Of a DNA stretch of 64,000 nt, positions 38,554 through 50,900 are shown one piece after another; within the stretch, counting starts at the first letter, position 1, and each line of letters begins with the position of its first letter. Source of the stretch: Amyelois transitella (taxonomy: Eukaryota > Arthropoda > Insecta > Lepidoptera > Pyralidae); the NCBI RefSeq assembly GCF_032362555.1, contig NC_083515.1, positions 4,871,001 through 4,935,000 on the forward strand, given 5' to 3'. The position numbers and the translations under genes are program-made. The notes under the pieces were generated by a model. That model was not told the origin of the DNA. It worked only from the letters and a program-made list of their open reading frames with translations, and made no database searches.

Positions 38554-41500
38554 ATGAAGAAAAAATTTTTTGTTTTAATATTTAGTTTAAATCTTTTTCT
38601 TGTGTTTAGTTTAGGAGATATAAATTTTATTGTGGATGTAATAAACTCTTATAACAAACCAGCAAGTATCCTGACAAATATCTGCAATTCTTGTAAGTTA
38701 CCTAAATATTTTTCTCAGGCAAAAAATAATTAAGTACAGTGCAAGGACTACCAAATTTATTTTAATTCTTAGTTATTTTTAAATAGGGAGCATTTATTAT
38801 CTTATTCGTTTATGGATGCTTTAGTACAGGTATTTCTATTTGCACACTCAGTTGTTTTGCGTAACTAAGAATAATCCATGTCCTTCCCTTGGATATATAT
38901 ATGTATGTATTATATACATATTACATATACATAAGTCATTCATTGTTGACGACACCCTCAAAAGGATACCCCAGTCGTGAAAATATGTATGTACCTACTC
39001 GTATATACACTTTACAATACAATGACTTTTTCAGATGTTCAACGTAATTTGGCATTGCAATTAAGAAGATATGGAACTGCAAAATCTTGCAATACTATTG
39101 ACGATGCAATTAATAAAACCCGGCTAAATCAACATAAAAACTTATTTTTTATTGTTGACGCTTACTGTTCTAACACTACTGGTTTTTTCAGAAAGGTGAA
39201 ATAAGTTTCTTAAACTTACATTTGTTAAACTCAAACTCGACGGTTTAGGATACTTTTGACCATTTTATTAATTATATTTTTTATAACAGGCCAATTCAGC
39301 CAATCTATTTGCATTTCCCAATAGATGGCTGATAATTGATAACTCTTACAACATTAGTGTTTTTATGGCTGAAGTAATGGAAAATCTAACTATTTTACCT
39401 GACTCAGAAGTAATTTTATCAAATCGTCATGATGAAGTCGTTACTTTAAATATGAGTAAGTCCATTCATTTATTTACTGTAATACAAATTCATAAAACAA
39501 TGAAAAAATAAGATGATACATTTAATTCTTTAATTATAAAGTTAAATAAATAGATAAAAAGAGAGAGAAGATAAAATATTTACCGTGTCAAGGTTCGTGA
39601 TGAGACCGCCCGATAATTAGATATGGTATCTTCTTGTAGTATCAATATTAATACATACTATATAATGGAAAGCGCTTGGGGTTAGAAGAAGTACCTAGAT
39701 CTAGATACAACTCTTAATTCACACTAAACTTGTTGAAAAGAGGTCCTAGAGACCGTGGATATTAGGACGGCTAAGAGCAGCTTTCAAAGCTATCGAGTAA
39801 GAGTAGTACACAAGTTAAATGGATTGAAGCCCCACATATAACTGCCCAATTAAAATACCCATTGCCCAAATAAGTATAAACCTCTGATATCTTAAAGATT
39901 TCCAAAAGTCCTGACCGCTTAAAGTGTGTAAGATTTTTTTGCATCCATGATAAATATAAAGGTCAACATAATATGGCGAACCTTAATCAATATTTAACCT
40001 ATCAGGTTCAATAGTAAAAAGTTAACAATTCAATTTACCTAAATATTGTAAATTTTACGCAGTTTACAAAATCACCAAAGACGATTACTGGCATGTGGAA
40101 TCATTTGGAAACTGGACAAAAAACCTTGGACTTATAAAATCCGCAGAAATGGCGATTTCAACTGCCATGAGAAGAAAAAATTTGGAAAAGAATATCTTGA
40201 CTACATCAGCAACTGCAGTAGATAAGAGGACGAGGGAGGATTTGTATGATTTACGGTAATAGCAATAATATAATAGCAGCAATAACATACAAATACCAAC
40301 ATGTATTTTTTTATCATCCTATCGTAATAGTATTATTTTGTTTAGTGCCATACAACGAATTTCGAAATTAACTTTGGGACCAGCTCCTTTCCTTTACCCT
40401 CTCATCTTTAGAGTAAATATGACTTCAAAGTAATTGTATAATTTTAATGATAGGAGTGTATTTGGCCTGCATACTTAACTGTAATTAATCAGAGCCCGAG
40501 GGAGTCTACCAATACAAAACTTACCTTCTTGTATCTAAGACATCAACATGCTACGTAACTTATATGTGTTTACTATAAGAAAGGGTTATGTTTATGTTCA
40601 TAAACGAGGCGAGAGTATATGAAAACTTGAGGAGGAGAAGGCCTAGATGAGCGTAATGATATCTATTCGGAAATGAGCTTGCACGAAAAGTCGACGACTA
40701 CGGATAAATCGAAAAATAATCTCTTTTCCCCGGGAAAGGCGACTGAATTAACTATATGTATAATATATAAAATTCTAGTTTATTATATTTCTATTTTGGT
40801 TAAATCATAATTTTAAATTTTATAGTAGTCTGCTCATAGTAGTAACATTTTCACCATTTCACAGTAACGTCGAGGTAGACACGCTTACGAAAGCAAACAT
40901 CCGCCACACAGACTTACTGTATGACTTCATGAACGCTACTAGAGTCATAAAATTTACAAATACCTGGGGATATTTTATAAATGGCTCATGGAATGGTATT
41001 GTTGGACATTTTGTACAAGGGGAAGCAGATGTTGGAGGTAAAATATTATTTAATAATCTTTTTTGCAGTAAAAAAATATGGGATCGTTTTGGATTTTTCT
41101 TGTATGTATGATTGTGGGCTAGCAACCTGTTACTATTTAAATCTCAATTTCATCTTAAGCCGAACAGCTTGGACATGGACTTACAGTCTTTTCAAAATTA
41201 CTGGCGTAATCCCGCAAGGAATATAGACGTGATTTTATGTATATATATATTATACAACAGGTGACCTTAATGCCTTAGTTCACCAGGAATAAGACATTGA
41301 TTTTATTAAATTTATCAAACAATTTAATATCACCTGAAAATTGAAATTTGTCCTAAATTCCATTAGTCATTAAAAGATTGTATCGACAGTAACACTGGCA
41401 ACTGTGAGTCTTTTATAGAAATCAGTAGGGACTATTTTGATGTAGTAAAACCACTAGTTTTATATCGGTGGAACCATTGGAAACCTTTACGGAAAGAATA

Positions 41501-44384
41501 TTCCAAATTAAATTAAACAAATTTATTTTAGTTTATGAATTTTTAAGATTGTAGATAAAAGTTTCAAATTCCAAATTAAATTAAACAAATTATTTTAGTT
41601 TATGAAGTTTTAAGATTGTAGATCAAAGATTAAAACTTGATGCTTCATTGTCAACGTTTAACTTTAGGATATACCTGTCTAGCGAGAGTGTAATTGAAGG
41701 TGTACTACACAAAGTAACTAATTTGTCTAACCATTTTATTAACTGTGTAATTTTTTTAGGAACTGTAATGTTTATAAACGAAGCCCGTCTCAGCGTTGTC
41801 CAATTTCTGTGTCACCCTTCAGATGTCACCATAGACTTCGTCTTCCGGGAGCCTCCGTTGTCGTACAATAGCAACCTGTTCCTGTTGCCCTTTAGTAGTG
41901 TCGTCTGGATGTGTATCGGTGCTCTTGTTATGATATTGATGGTGATCACTTACGTCAATGCTTATTGGGAATCGATTAAAATTAAGAAGCACATTATGAA
42001 GGTAAATATGACAAAGATACATACCTACTCATATATAACCAGTCTCCATAATGTTCTTTGTTTATACTTTTATTCTTATAGATTCATCTTTAAGATTTTT
42101 AAATGTTTCTTGAAGGGAGTCCTGGTGATTTTCTTATTGAATTAAGATTAAGAAAATCTACTACGGGCACTTGTTTCCTCAGTATTTAATATTGCTTTTA
42201 TTTTGGTATACTCTAATCTATTTATATGTATTGTCATTACTTTTATAACATATGTAAAAAGTCACTGTGGAGAAAATTAAATTAACAAATTTTAATCACG
42301 CCTCTTAACCGGAGGGGTAAGCAGGTTGATGAATAATTACTTTTCAGCAGTCTTCAGATCATACAACACTGAAACCAAATATAAGTGACATAGTTGTTCT
42401 CTTGATAAGTGCCATGTGTCAACAGGGAAGTGCTATAGAACTGAAAGGTTGGACTTATTTATATTTTGTAGTAGATAAATAACTTGTAACACGCAAAAAA
42501 AATAAAACTATATCATAATTTACTAATCTAATAAAAGTAGGAAAGTAATGTTACAAAAACATGGTCAGCTTTTGGGGAACAATGGTAGTGAGCTTACCTC
42601 TGTTTACCAATGGTTTCATCTGATCTGGTCTGATTTCAATCTTCTGTCAGGTCAAAGTGGAAAACGATATTTTCAAATCAAACTGGTTTTTGAACGCTTT
42701 TCTATTTATCTTTATCAAGTACAGTATCATTGAGTTAGTAGTCTATTACACAAATCCCGAACTTACTTTTGGATCATCTAATAATTGTTCCTGTTTTGAA
42801 TTCAGGTGGAGTAGGTCGACTGATAATGTTCCTGATATTCCTCTCGTTCCTATTTCTGTATACCTCTTATTCTGCAAGCATAGTCGCCCTTCTACAATCC
42901 AGCTCAAACAGCATTCACTCATTAGCTGATCTTTACAACTCCAAAATGGAACTTGGCGTGGAAAACATACCCTACAATATATATTACTTCACGGTAATTA
43001 TACACAATTTTTTTTAAATATTTTATTTGTAAGTGACTACGTATTTTTGAATGTATTTTTTTTTAAAGTCAGCAAAGGACCCTCTAAGAAAAGCAATTTA
43101 CGAGAACCGAGTGGCACCAAAAGGACGCAAGCCAAATTATTTAACTTTAGAAGAAGGTGTTAAGAAGCTACAGACTGTAAGTAAATAGTCGTACGAGTAT
43201 ATTCTCAAACATGCTATGTGTGTAAAACAAGTAAGGCACGGAATCCTAAAATATTTTTAAGTTATAGGTATTAGTTACTTATACCATTGGTGAAACCGAA
43301 GTCCATAAACAGAAATTTGACAACCACCCAAAATTGGGTACAGATATAATCCATGTTCTTAACATCTATGATCAATGAAAATTGAACTGAATTGATTTCC
43401 AGTAAGTTTATTGTGATACTTATAGTAATTGTACCTTCCTGTATTTATTTCGGCTTAAAATATATTTTAATTTAAATAGAAATCGATAAAGAAATAGATT
43501 TATTTTCAAAATAAGCTACAATGCCGTGTAGTTTTTGGGACCAATAAAAAAAGAATAGATTCATCTCATCATGTCGTAAAAGGCGACTAAGGGATAGGCT
43601 TATAAACTTACGACTCTTCTTTAAATCGATGGGGTAGCAACCTGTCACTATTTGAATCTTAATTCTATTATTAAGCCAAACAGCTGAACGTCGCCTATCA
43701 GTCTCTTCAAGACTGTTGACTCTGTCTTCCGCGCAAGGGATATAGACATGATTATATGTTTGTATGTATAGGATACAAGGTATGGCTTAATAAATGAGAA
43801 CTCAAGCTAGGCTTGTAAGGAATTAACAAAAAAACTGACCTATTTTTTAGAAACCATTTGCATTCAACATGAACGTCGGAGTTGGATACAGACTGGTGAA
43901 CAAATATTTCTTAGAGCATGAGAAATGCGGCTTACAACAAATCAATTATATCCATACCAGTCAAGCATTCATTGCTTGCCCCAAGTATTCTCCTTATGTA
44001 GAAATTTTTAAAGTTGGGTAAGTAACAAACATTTAAAAAAGACTATTTTTTAATATACTTTTTAAATTATCACAGCGTCAGTAACAAAAGCTTTTCTCGT
44101 ACCTATAAACTAATAAACTTGCCTTTTCTACATTTTTTATGACCACTTTCAGGTTACAAAGAAGTGTTGAACACGGTTTAATCGATCGTATTAATCGTAT
44201 CATCTTCTCGAAAAAGCCACAATGTACGAACCGAGGTGGCCAGTTCATATCAGTCAACATATTGGACTTTTACCCTATACTTTTAATGCTACTTTACGGC
44301 ATGGTGCTTTCAATCCTAATTTTATTGATTGAATTGGTAGTCCATCATAAATATACGCAATTATGTTGTCAATTTCGACATTAA
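38554..44384 (+). CDS. IR-B: IR75-like ionotropic receptor
   Basis: It has the same 11-exon structure and intron phases as IR-A. Exons: 38554-38692, 39035-39195, 39290-39455, 40063-40255, 40865-41037, 41760-42001, 42348-42447, 42806-42993, 43069-43176, 43851-44017, 44153-44384. They sum to 1869 nt (622 aa). It begins with a hydrophobic signal peptide ('FFVLIFSLNLFLVFSLG'). S1 has 'NTWGYFINGSWNGIVGHFV' and the conserved Arg in 'FINEARLSVVQF'. M1 is 'VWMCIGALVMILMVITYV', M3 has 'LYTSYSASIVALLQSSS', S2 has 'HEKCGLQQINYI', and M4 is 'FYPILLMLLYGMVLSILILL'. Exon 7 has a NAGNAG acceptor (TTTTCAGCAG), so one Gln is optional. The donor of exon 7 (G|GTTGGA) is weak. Its sister is IR-D. As a tuning IR it should be a ligand-gated cation channel subunit needing a co-receptor (family knowledge). 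Confidence 0.92.
41080..41250 (+). repeat. SINE-like repeat, 3' half, IR-B intron
   Basis: It reads 'GGGCTAGCAACCTGTTAC', 'AAATCTCAATTTCATC' and 'CCCGCAAGGAATATAGACG'. It is the duplicate partner of 50398-50566 in IR-D, so it predates the segmental duplication. Confidence 0.75.
43522..43768 (+). repeat. SINE-like repeat, IR-B intron
   Basis: The head is 'TGCCGTGTAGTTTTTGGGAC' and the tail 'GATTATATGTTTGTATG'. It is the partner of 52538-52788 in IR-D and shares the same head substitutions. Confidence 0.8.
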
Positions 44385-44940
44385 CTTAGTAATTCTTATT
44401 TTTTATTGTTAATATTATTTTTATGAGGGTAATAATAGGTTTTGACAATTAATTATCCGTAATTATTAGTAAATTAAGTTGGGAAAACTTGTTTCTCCAA
44501 TTTTAAAGTTACTTAATATAATTTGCTAATGTGCATGTAGAGATTTACGTAAAAAGTAGACTGCTTTTCGGTAAAACCAATCATTAAAGACAAAGCTATT
44601 GACTACCGCAGAGTTTTATTCAATCTATAAAGAATTATGGTGAATTACAACAAGCTCTTAAAATGAACAAACCATACTTACACATTACCCGCATTAACTC
44701 GTTTTAAAGCAAGTAAGTCTGATTCAAAAATGGGCGATATGCACGTTGCATCAATATTGTACCGAAACATTCTACAAGCTATAATTAACATGGACGCCGA
44801 GTGCCACATGCAATTACTCTAACCTGCAATCAGAAAGCGTTTACTGGCAATTTTGTCGTTAATCCTAGTATAAAATCACATAAAAGCAAGCAAAGCAATA
44901 ACAACTGAAAACGAGCTACAGAAAGCACTATCAATTAAAA
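44385..44940 (+). other. IR-B/IR-C spacer
   Basis: It contains the 3' end of IR-B and the upstream region of IR-C, and matches 53434-53993. The last 110 bp are strongly conserved between copies and include a TATA box. There is no coding sequence. Confidence 0.7.
44869..44875 (+). promoter_or_regulatory. TATA box of IR-C
   Basis: TATAAAA in 'CCTAGTATAAAATCAC' lies 72 bp upstream of the ATG at 44941. The identical box precedes IR-E at 53922-53928. Confidence 0.55.
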
Positions 44941-45410
44941 ATGAGGCTTTTATGGATGATATTGATAAGTTTCAAATATGTGGTTAATGCGAATGAAATA
45001 AAAATGATAGTTGATATCATCAAGGCTAGTGAAAAGCCAACTACCATACTGGCAAATATTTGTTGGGAACCACGTAAGTAGCTCCTACAGATTTAATTTG
45101 GTCAGATTGTTTGAATTAGATAAAAACCGTGTCTATAATATGGCAGGCAAAATAATCAATACCTAACTAATTTCTAGATAAAAAAGCCCGCTTTATTTCT
45201 GAACTAAACTCTATGGAACCGCCAAGGATGGTTCGTTTTATGAAGACTGATCTACCTTCAGATGACTATACTCGCCGAGAGCACTTGATGTTTGTTGCTG
45301 ATGTGAATTGCCCAAATATCAAAACCTTTTTCAAGCAGGTACATTTTCGTAATCTTTTTTTATTTTCGAGGATTTTTTTCATTTATTATTACACATAACA
45401 GAATACAATG

Positions 45411-45670
45411 TGCCGTGTGGTTCCCAGCACCAATAGAAAAAGAATAGGACCAATCCATCTCTTTCCTACGGATGACGTTAAAGGCGACTAAGGGAAAGGC
45501 TTATAAACTTGAGATTCTTCTGTTAGGCGATGGGCTAGCAACCTATCACTATTTGAATCTCAATTCTTTCTTTAAGCCAAATATCTGAACGTGGCCTTTC
45601 AGTCTTTTCAAGACTGTTGGCTCCGTCTACCCCGCAAGGGATATAGACGTGAGAATATGTGTATGTACGT
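45411..45670 (+). repeat. Full-length SINE-like repeat, IR-C intron 2
   Basis: The head is 'TGCCGTGTGGTTCCCAGCAC' and the tail ends 'GTGTATGTACG'. It is the partner of 54436-54706 in IR-E, inserted before the duplication. Confidence 0.85.
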
Positions 45671-45813
45671 AGATCTGGGTCGTATCCCGCAGGATGTGTT
45701 TATGCAAAAAACAACTGGAGAAAGAAGAATGCGTTAAAATACATTACATTTCATATAAATTAAATCAAATTTAACAAGCCTTGCCACAATTATTAATTAA
45801 TTCTTACATCAAC

Positions 45814-45846
45814 GCACCGCTCGAACCCATCGGATACTCAATTTAA
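45814..45846. other. 33-bp filler at deletion junction in IR-C
   Basis: This block ('GCACCGCTCGAACCCATCGG' and following bases) replaces 54900-56230 of the sister copy. The flanks match on both sides ('TCAAC' left, 'CAAAGTTTATGAGCG' right). I found no source for the filler elsewhere in the window, but the search was by eye. Confidence 0.75.
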
Positions 45847-46731
45847 CAAAGTTTATGAGCGTTTCCATTGATTGATTCTCACAAACTTCACGGGATGAGA
45901 AGCAGCTGACAAACTAGATTTTTTCTCTACAAGACCAACACAAAGCTTAAGCTGGACAAATGTTCTCAATCCTTTTAGTAGCCTTTGTAAACATTGGGAA
46001 GTTCACAAATTTCCTGTTGGTTTTCATCCAGGTACAGTCCTTATCACAACGGCGGATCGCATAGAAGTAGTAGACTACTTATCATCCCCGACGCCAATCT
46101 CGATCAAATTCGTGTTTCGGCAACCCCCGCTCTCCTACCAAAATAACCTGTTCCTGCTGCCTTTCAAGACCAGGGTGTGGTATTGCATCGGAGCTTTTAT
46201 ACTAATGCTGATTTTCATCATATATGTAAATGCCTCGTGGGAAAAGAAGAAACTGGAGCAATGCAAATCGGTGGGAAAATTAAATTGCTTATTTCGCTAG
46301 TTTTTAAGTGTGAGTCAAATCTATATATACGTTTTCTACAGGTATAACTATTAAGTTTCATTAAAATGGGCTAGACCAAGAAAAAAACCTCTATGTTGAT
46401 GATGATATGACACGCTCGTCCGCCACATTCATTAACAATTTTTGTTTTTACAACTTTGGCAAATAATTGTACACTCTTTATTTTCAGATGTAAACGCATT
46501 CAAGAGCATGGCCTGCAGGCTCGCGAGAACCAGCTTTACGAGAAACGACCTAAATGTTCAGGAAGAGAGTCCAGTTTCGTATCAGTGAGCATGGTGGATT
46601 GCTACCCAGCACTGCTCATACTGTCCTATGCCATGATTTTATCGGTGATTCTTCTCTTTCTAGAGATTATTGTTCATAAAAGGCGTAAATTTATTATTTG
46701 TTACAGTCAAGAACGTCATTTCTCAATATAG

Positions 46732-47928
46732 CTCCTCGTAATGATCATCTATAAAATGTCAAATAGAATGAGATTTCATAGAACAAGATCAGTAGTCTGT
46801 AGATTCTGTTGTAGTGTGTTAACTACCATTAAAGTAGGTAATCAAAATTTTTAAAATCACAAAATAAAGTAATATATTTTAATTGTATTGTCTTTGTGTC
46901 CATCTTAGCTTCGATTAAGTCTAGGACTATGACAATTACATTACAAACAAATAAAGGAACTCACTCTTGCATATCACCTATGTATTAAAGTTGGGACAGC
47001 CACTATCATGAAAATCCACCCCTATTCAGTAGTCTTGCGTTTGACAAACAGTTGTTAACATAAGTTACCAATTATGTAATTATGTATCCAAATAAAGCAA
47101 TAGTTGCGCGGAATCTAAGTCAGCTGAGCAGTTATAATGATACTTAAATCAAGGATGGTAAAAGTTTTGAATAAGTTTTTGTGAATTTTTAGTGTATTTC
47201 TGAATATGTAAGCAACCCGGCGAACTTAAAACTAGAGTTTTTTCTACAGTCTACCGAGTGGTATAGAAGAATTACGCGAAGGTGATTTTAATTTTCATGG
47301 ATTTAAATTAACACGCAAATATTAGTGGGTCATAATTGACGGCTCATAGTTCATAGATTGAAAATCAACTAACCCCTAATATTTAAAAAACTCTTTATTT
47401 GGTAGTGACGCCCTACGCACAGCCGACCGACTCAACATGGTCCAGGAAACGTATAATGCTTGTTTCTTATGTAGGAACAAACATTTCCGTGGTAATAAGA
47501 AATAAAGACAAAATAAGCATAATTTAGTACTAGATAGATAGTAAGAAAAAGAAAAAACAGAAAAAAAAACACTGATTATAAGGTGCAAAAGCGGACGTAT
47601 CGCTAAAGCAATCTCTTCCAGTTACCCTTAGGGTGGGAGGAAACTAATGAATAGAAATGCGATTGGCTAGAATAAAATCATAACTCATAGATCCCTACAA
47701 AACAAACATTAGTTCTAACGTAATGAGAAAATTGGATGGTAAATTACACTTTCTGTTGTCTTCAACATTTTATTATTCGGTGGAATAAGCACTGTACCTT
47801 ATTAATCTGAAACTTACCTGTGCCTTGTTAGTATCTAACCAAGAAACAGTCATAATGTAACAAGAATTTATCTTAACACTCTTTGAAAATTATAGATTAT
47901 CTTTTTTTACTAACCTTAAAAACTTACA
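46732..47928 (+). other. IR-C/IR-D intergenic spacer
   Basis: It is homologous to the spacer before IR-B. A likely poly(A) signal AATAAA lies at 46863-46868. Two insertions absent from the B spacer lie at about 47391-47491 and 47537-47595; the second contains a (GATA)n/AAGAAAAAG tail related to the repeat at 13870-13985. The frame at 47376-47588 is produced by these insertions and is not a gene. Confidence 0.6.
47376..47595 (-). repeat. LINE-like fragments inserted upstream of IR-D
   Basis: The sequence is present here but absent from the homologous IR-B spacer, so it was inserted (or lost from the other copy) after duplication. The right part has 'AGATAGATAGTAAGAAAAAG', like the reverse complement of 13940-13985. 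Confidence 0.5.
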
Positions 47929-50900
47929 ATGAACAAATTTTTTTTAGTTTTAATATTTTGTTTAAATCTTTTTCTTGTGTTTAGTTTAGAAGATATAAAT
48001 TTGATTGTGGATGTTATAAACTCTTATAATAAACCAGCAAGTATTCTGACAAATATCTGCGATCCTTGTAAGTTACCTAAATATTTTTCTCAGGCAAAAA
48101 ATAATTAAATACAATTACAGGGACTACCCAATTTATAAATTTTAATCTAAGTTATTTTTTAAATAAGGGGTATTTATTATCTTATTCGTTTATGGATGCT
48201 TTAGTACAAGTGTTTCGTAACTAAGAATAATCCATGTCCTTCCTCTAGGATCCAAAATCCTTTCTTTCTACTCCAGTTACACATACATACATATTTTCAC
48301 GAATGGGTTGTCCTTTTGAGGGTGTCGTCAACAAAGAATGACTTTTTCAGATGTTCAACGTAATTTGGCATTACAATTAGGAAGATATGGAACTGCAAAA
48401 TCATTCAATACTATTGACGATGCAAAAATTAATAACACACAGCTAAATCAACATAAAAACTTATTTTTTATTGTTGACGCTTACAGTTCTAACAATACTG
48501 AATTTTTCAGAAAGGTAAAATAAGTTTCTTAAACTTACATTTGTTAAACTCAAGCTCGACAATTTAGAATACTTTTGACCATATTGTTAATTATATTTTT
48601 ATAACAGGCCAATTCAGCCAATCTATTTGCATTTCCCAATAGATGGTTGATAATTGACAACTCTTACAATATTAGTGTTTTTATGGCTGAAGTAATGGAA
48701 AATCTAACTATTTTACCTGACTCAGAAGTAATTTTATCAAATCGTCATGATGAAGTCGTTACTTTAATTATGAGTAAGTCCATTCATTTATTTACTAAAA
48801 TACAATTTCATAAAGCAATTAAAAAATAAGGTGATACATTTAACTCTTTCATTCTGAAGTTAAATAAAAAGGGAAAGAAGATAAAATATTTACCGTGTCA
48901 AGGTTCGTGATGAGACCGCCCGATGATTGGATATGGTATCTTCTTGTGGTATCAATGTAAATACATACTATGTAATGGAAGGCGCTTGGGGTTTAAAGAA
49001 GTACCTAGATCTTGATACAAATCTTAAATCAAACTAAACTTATTGAAATGAGGTCCAAGAGACCGTAGATATTAGGTCGGCTAAGAGCAGCTTTCAAAGC
49101 TATCGAGTAAGAGTAGTACACAAGTTAAATGGATTCAAGCCCCACATAACTGCCGAATTAATATGCCCATTGCCCAAATAAGTATAAACCTCTGATATCT
49201 AAAAGATTTCCTTAAGTCCTCACCGCTTAAATTGTATAAGTTTTTTTGCATCCATGATAAATATAAAGTTCAACATATAGCGAACCTTAATCTTATATAT
49301 TTACCTAATACTAATACTCGTAGTAAATACTGAACAATACAATTTAAATATTGTAAATTTTACGCAGTTTACAAAATCACAAAAGACGATTCCTGGCATG
49401 TAGAATCATTTGGAAACTGGACAAAAAGCCTTGGACTTATAAAATCCGCAGAAATGGCGATATCAACTGCCATGAGAAGAAAAGATTTAGAAAAGAATGT
49501 CTTGACTACATCAGCAACTGCGGTAGATAACAGGACGAAGGAGGATTTGTATGATTTACGGTAATAGCAAAAAATAACATACAAATACCAACATGTATTT
49601 TTTATCATCCTATCGAAATAGTATTATTTAGTTTAGTGCCATACAATGAATCTCGAAATTTACTTTGGGACCAGCTCCTTTCCTTTACTCATCTTTAGAT
49701 TAAATATGAATTAAAAGTAATTTTATAATTTTAATGATAAGAGTGTATTTGGCCTGCATACTTAACTGTAATTAATCAGAGCCCGAGGGAGTGTACCAAT
49801 ACAAAACTTACCTACTTGTAAAAGACATCAACGTGCTACGTAACTTATACTCGTATATGTTTACTATAAGAAAGCGTTATGTTTATGTTCATAAACGAGG
49901 CGAGAGTATATGAAAACTTGAGAAGGGGAAGGCCTAGATGAGCGTAATGATATCTATTCGGAATTGAGCTTGCACGAAAAGACGACGAATACGGATAAAT
50001 CGAAAAAGAATCTCTTTTCCCCGGGAAATGGGCTTGAATAAACTTTTAATTTAATATATTAAATTCTAGTTTATTATAGGTCTATTTTTGTGTAATCATA
50101 ATAAAATTTTAAATTTAATAGTAGTCTGCTCACAGTAGGTAATAACTTTTCACCATTTCACAGTAACGTCGAGGTAGACACGCTTACGAAAGCAAACATC
50201 CGCCACACAGACTTACTGTATGACTTCATGAACGCTACTAGAGTCATAAAATTTACAAATACCTGGGGATATTTTATAAATGGCTCATGGAATGGTATTG
50301 TTGGACATTTTGTACAAGGGGAAGCAGATGTTGGAGGTAAATTATTATTTATTTAACCTTTTTTGCAATAAAATTAAATATATGATTATTTATAATATGG
50401 GATTATTTTGGATTCTTCTTGTAGGCGATGTGCTAAGCAACCTGTTGCTATTTAAATCTCAATTTTATCTTATGCCGAACAGCTGAATGTGGCGTTTTTA
50501 GTTATTTCAAGACTATATGCGTATACCAAGGAAGGAATATAGACGTGATTTGTATGTACATATGTAGGTACAATAGGTGACCTTAATGTCTTAGTACACC
50601 AGAAATAAGTCATTGATTATTGTGATAAATTAAACAAATTTATTTTAGTTTATGTAAACATTTTTCAGATTGTAGATAAAAGGTTAAAAATTAATGCTAT
50701 ATTCTCAACGTTCAACTTTAGGATACACCTACCTAGTGAGAGTGTAATCGATGGTGTACTACACAAAGTAATTATTTTGTTTTAACCATTTTTATTAACT
50801 GTGTAATTTTTTCAGGAACGGTAATGTTTATAAACGAAGCTCGTCTCGGCGTTGTCCAGTTTCTGTGTCAGCCTACAACTCTCAACGTAGACTTCGTTTT

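Larger units (their letters stand above)
37067..46372 (+). repeat. Segmental duplication, unit 1
   Basis: This unit is collinear with 46373-56759. It carries the last exon of IR-A, all of IR-B and the 5' part of IR-C. Similarity to unit 2 starts in the IR-A intron at 37067 ('AGACCAAGAAAA') and includes coding exons, introns, SINE copies and promoter regions. It is about 1.1 kb shorter than unit 2, mainly because of a 1331-bp deletion replaced by a 33-bp filler at 45814-45846. Confidence 0.9.
44941..46731 (+). pseudogene. IR-C: chimeric, truncated IR75-like pseudogene
   Basis: This receptor fragment is assembled from two paralogues. Exons 1 (44941-45073) and 2 (45178-45338) and the S1/M1 exon 6 (46032-46270) match IR-E almost base for base. 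The terminal M4 exon (46488-46731) matches the last exon of IR-A. Exons 3-5 are deleted: 1331 bp present in IR-E (54900-56230) are replaced by 33 bp at 45814-45846. Exons 7-10, with M3 and most of S2, were never included because the duplication junction (46372/46373) joins exon 6's intron to IR-A's last intron. Phases no longer fit: exon 2 (phase 0) joined to exon 6 hits TAG after ten codons, and exon 6 (phase 0) joined to the last exon reads ATG TAA. No functional channel is possible. The promoter and exons 1-2 are intact, so it may still be transcribed. The A-like last exon has an earlier stop (46729) than IR-A. Confidence 0.92.

Noticed and set aside
41819-42022. Antisense ORFs opposite IR-B/IR-D exon 6 (also 50812-51048)
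   Set aside because: They mirror the conserved sense exon. Codon and motif evidence supports only the plus strand.
46456-46731. The last exon of IR-C as an independent short gene
   Set aside because: It is an exact structural match to the terminal IR-A exon, with the same upstream acceptor. The apparent start is intronic.
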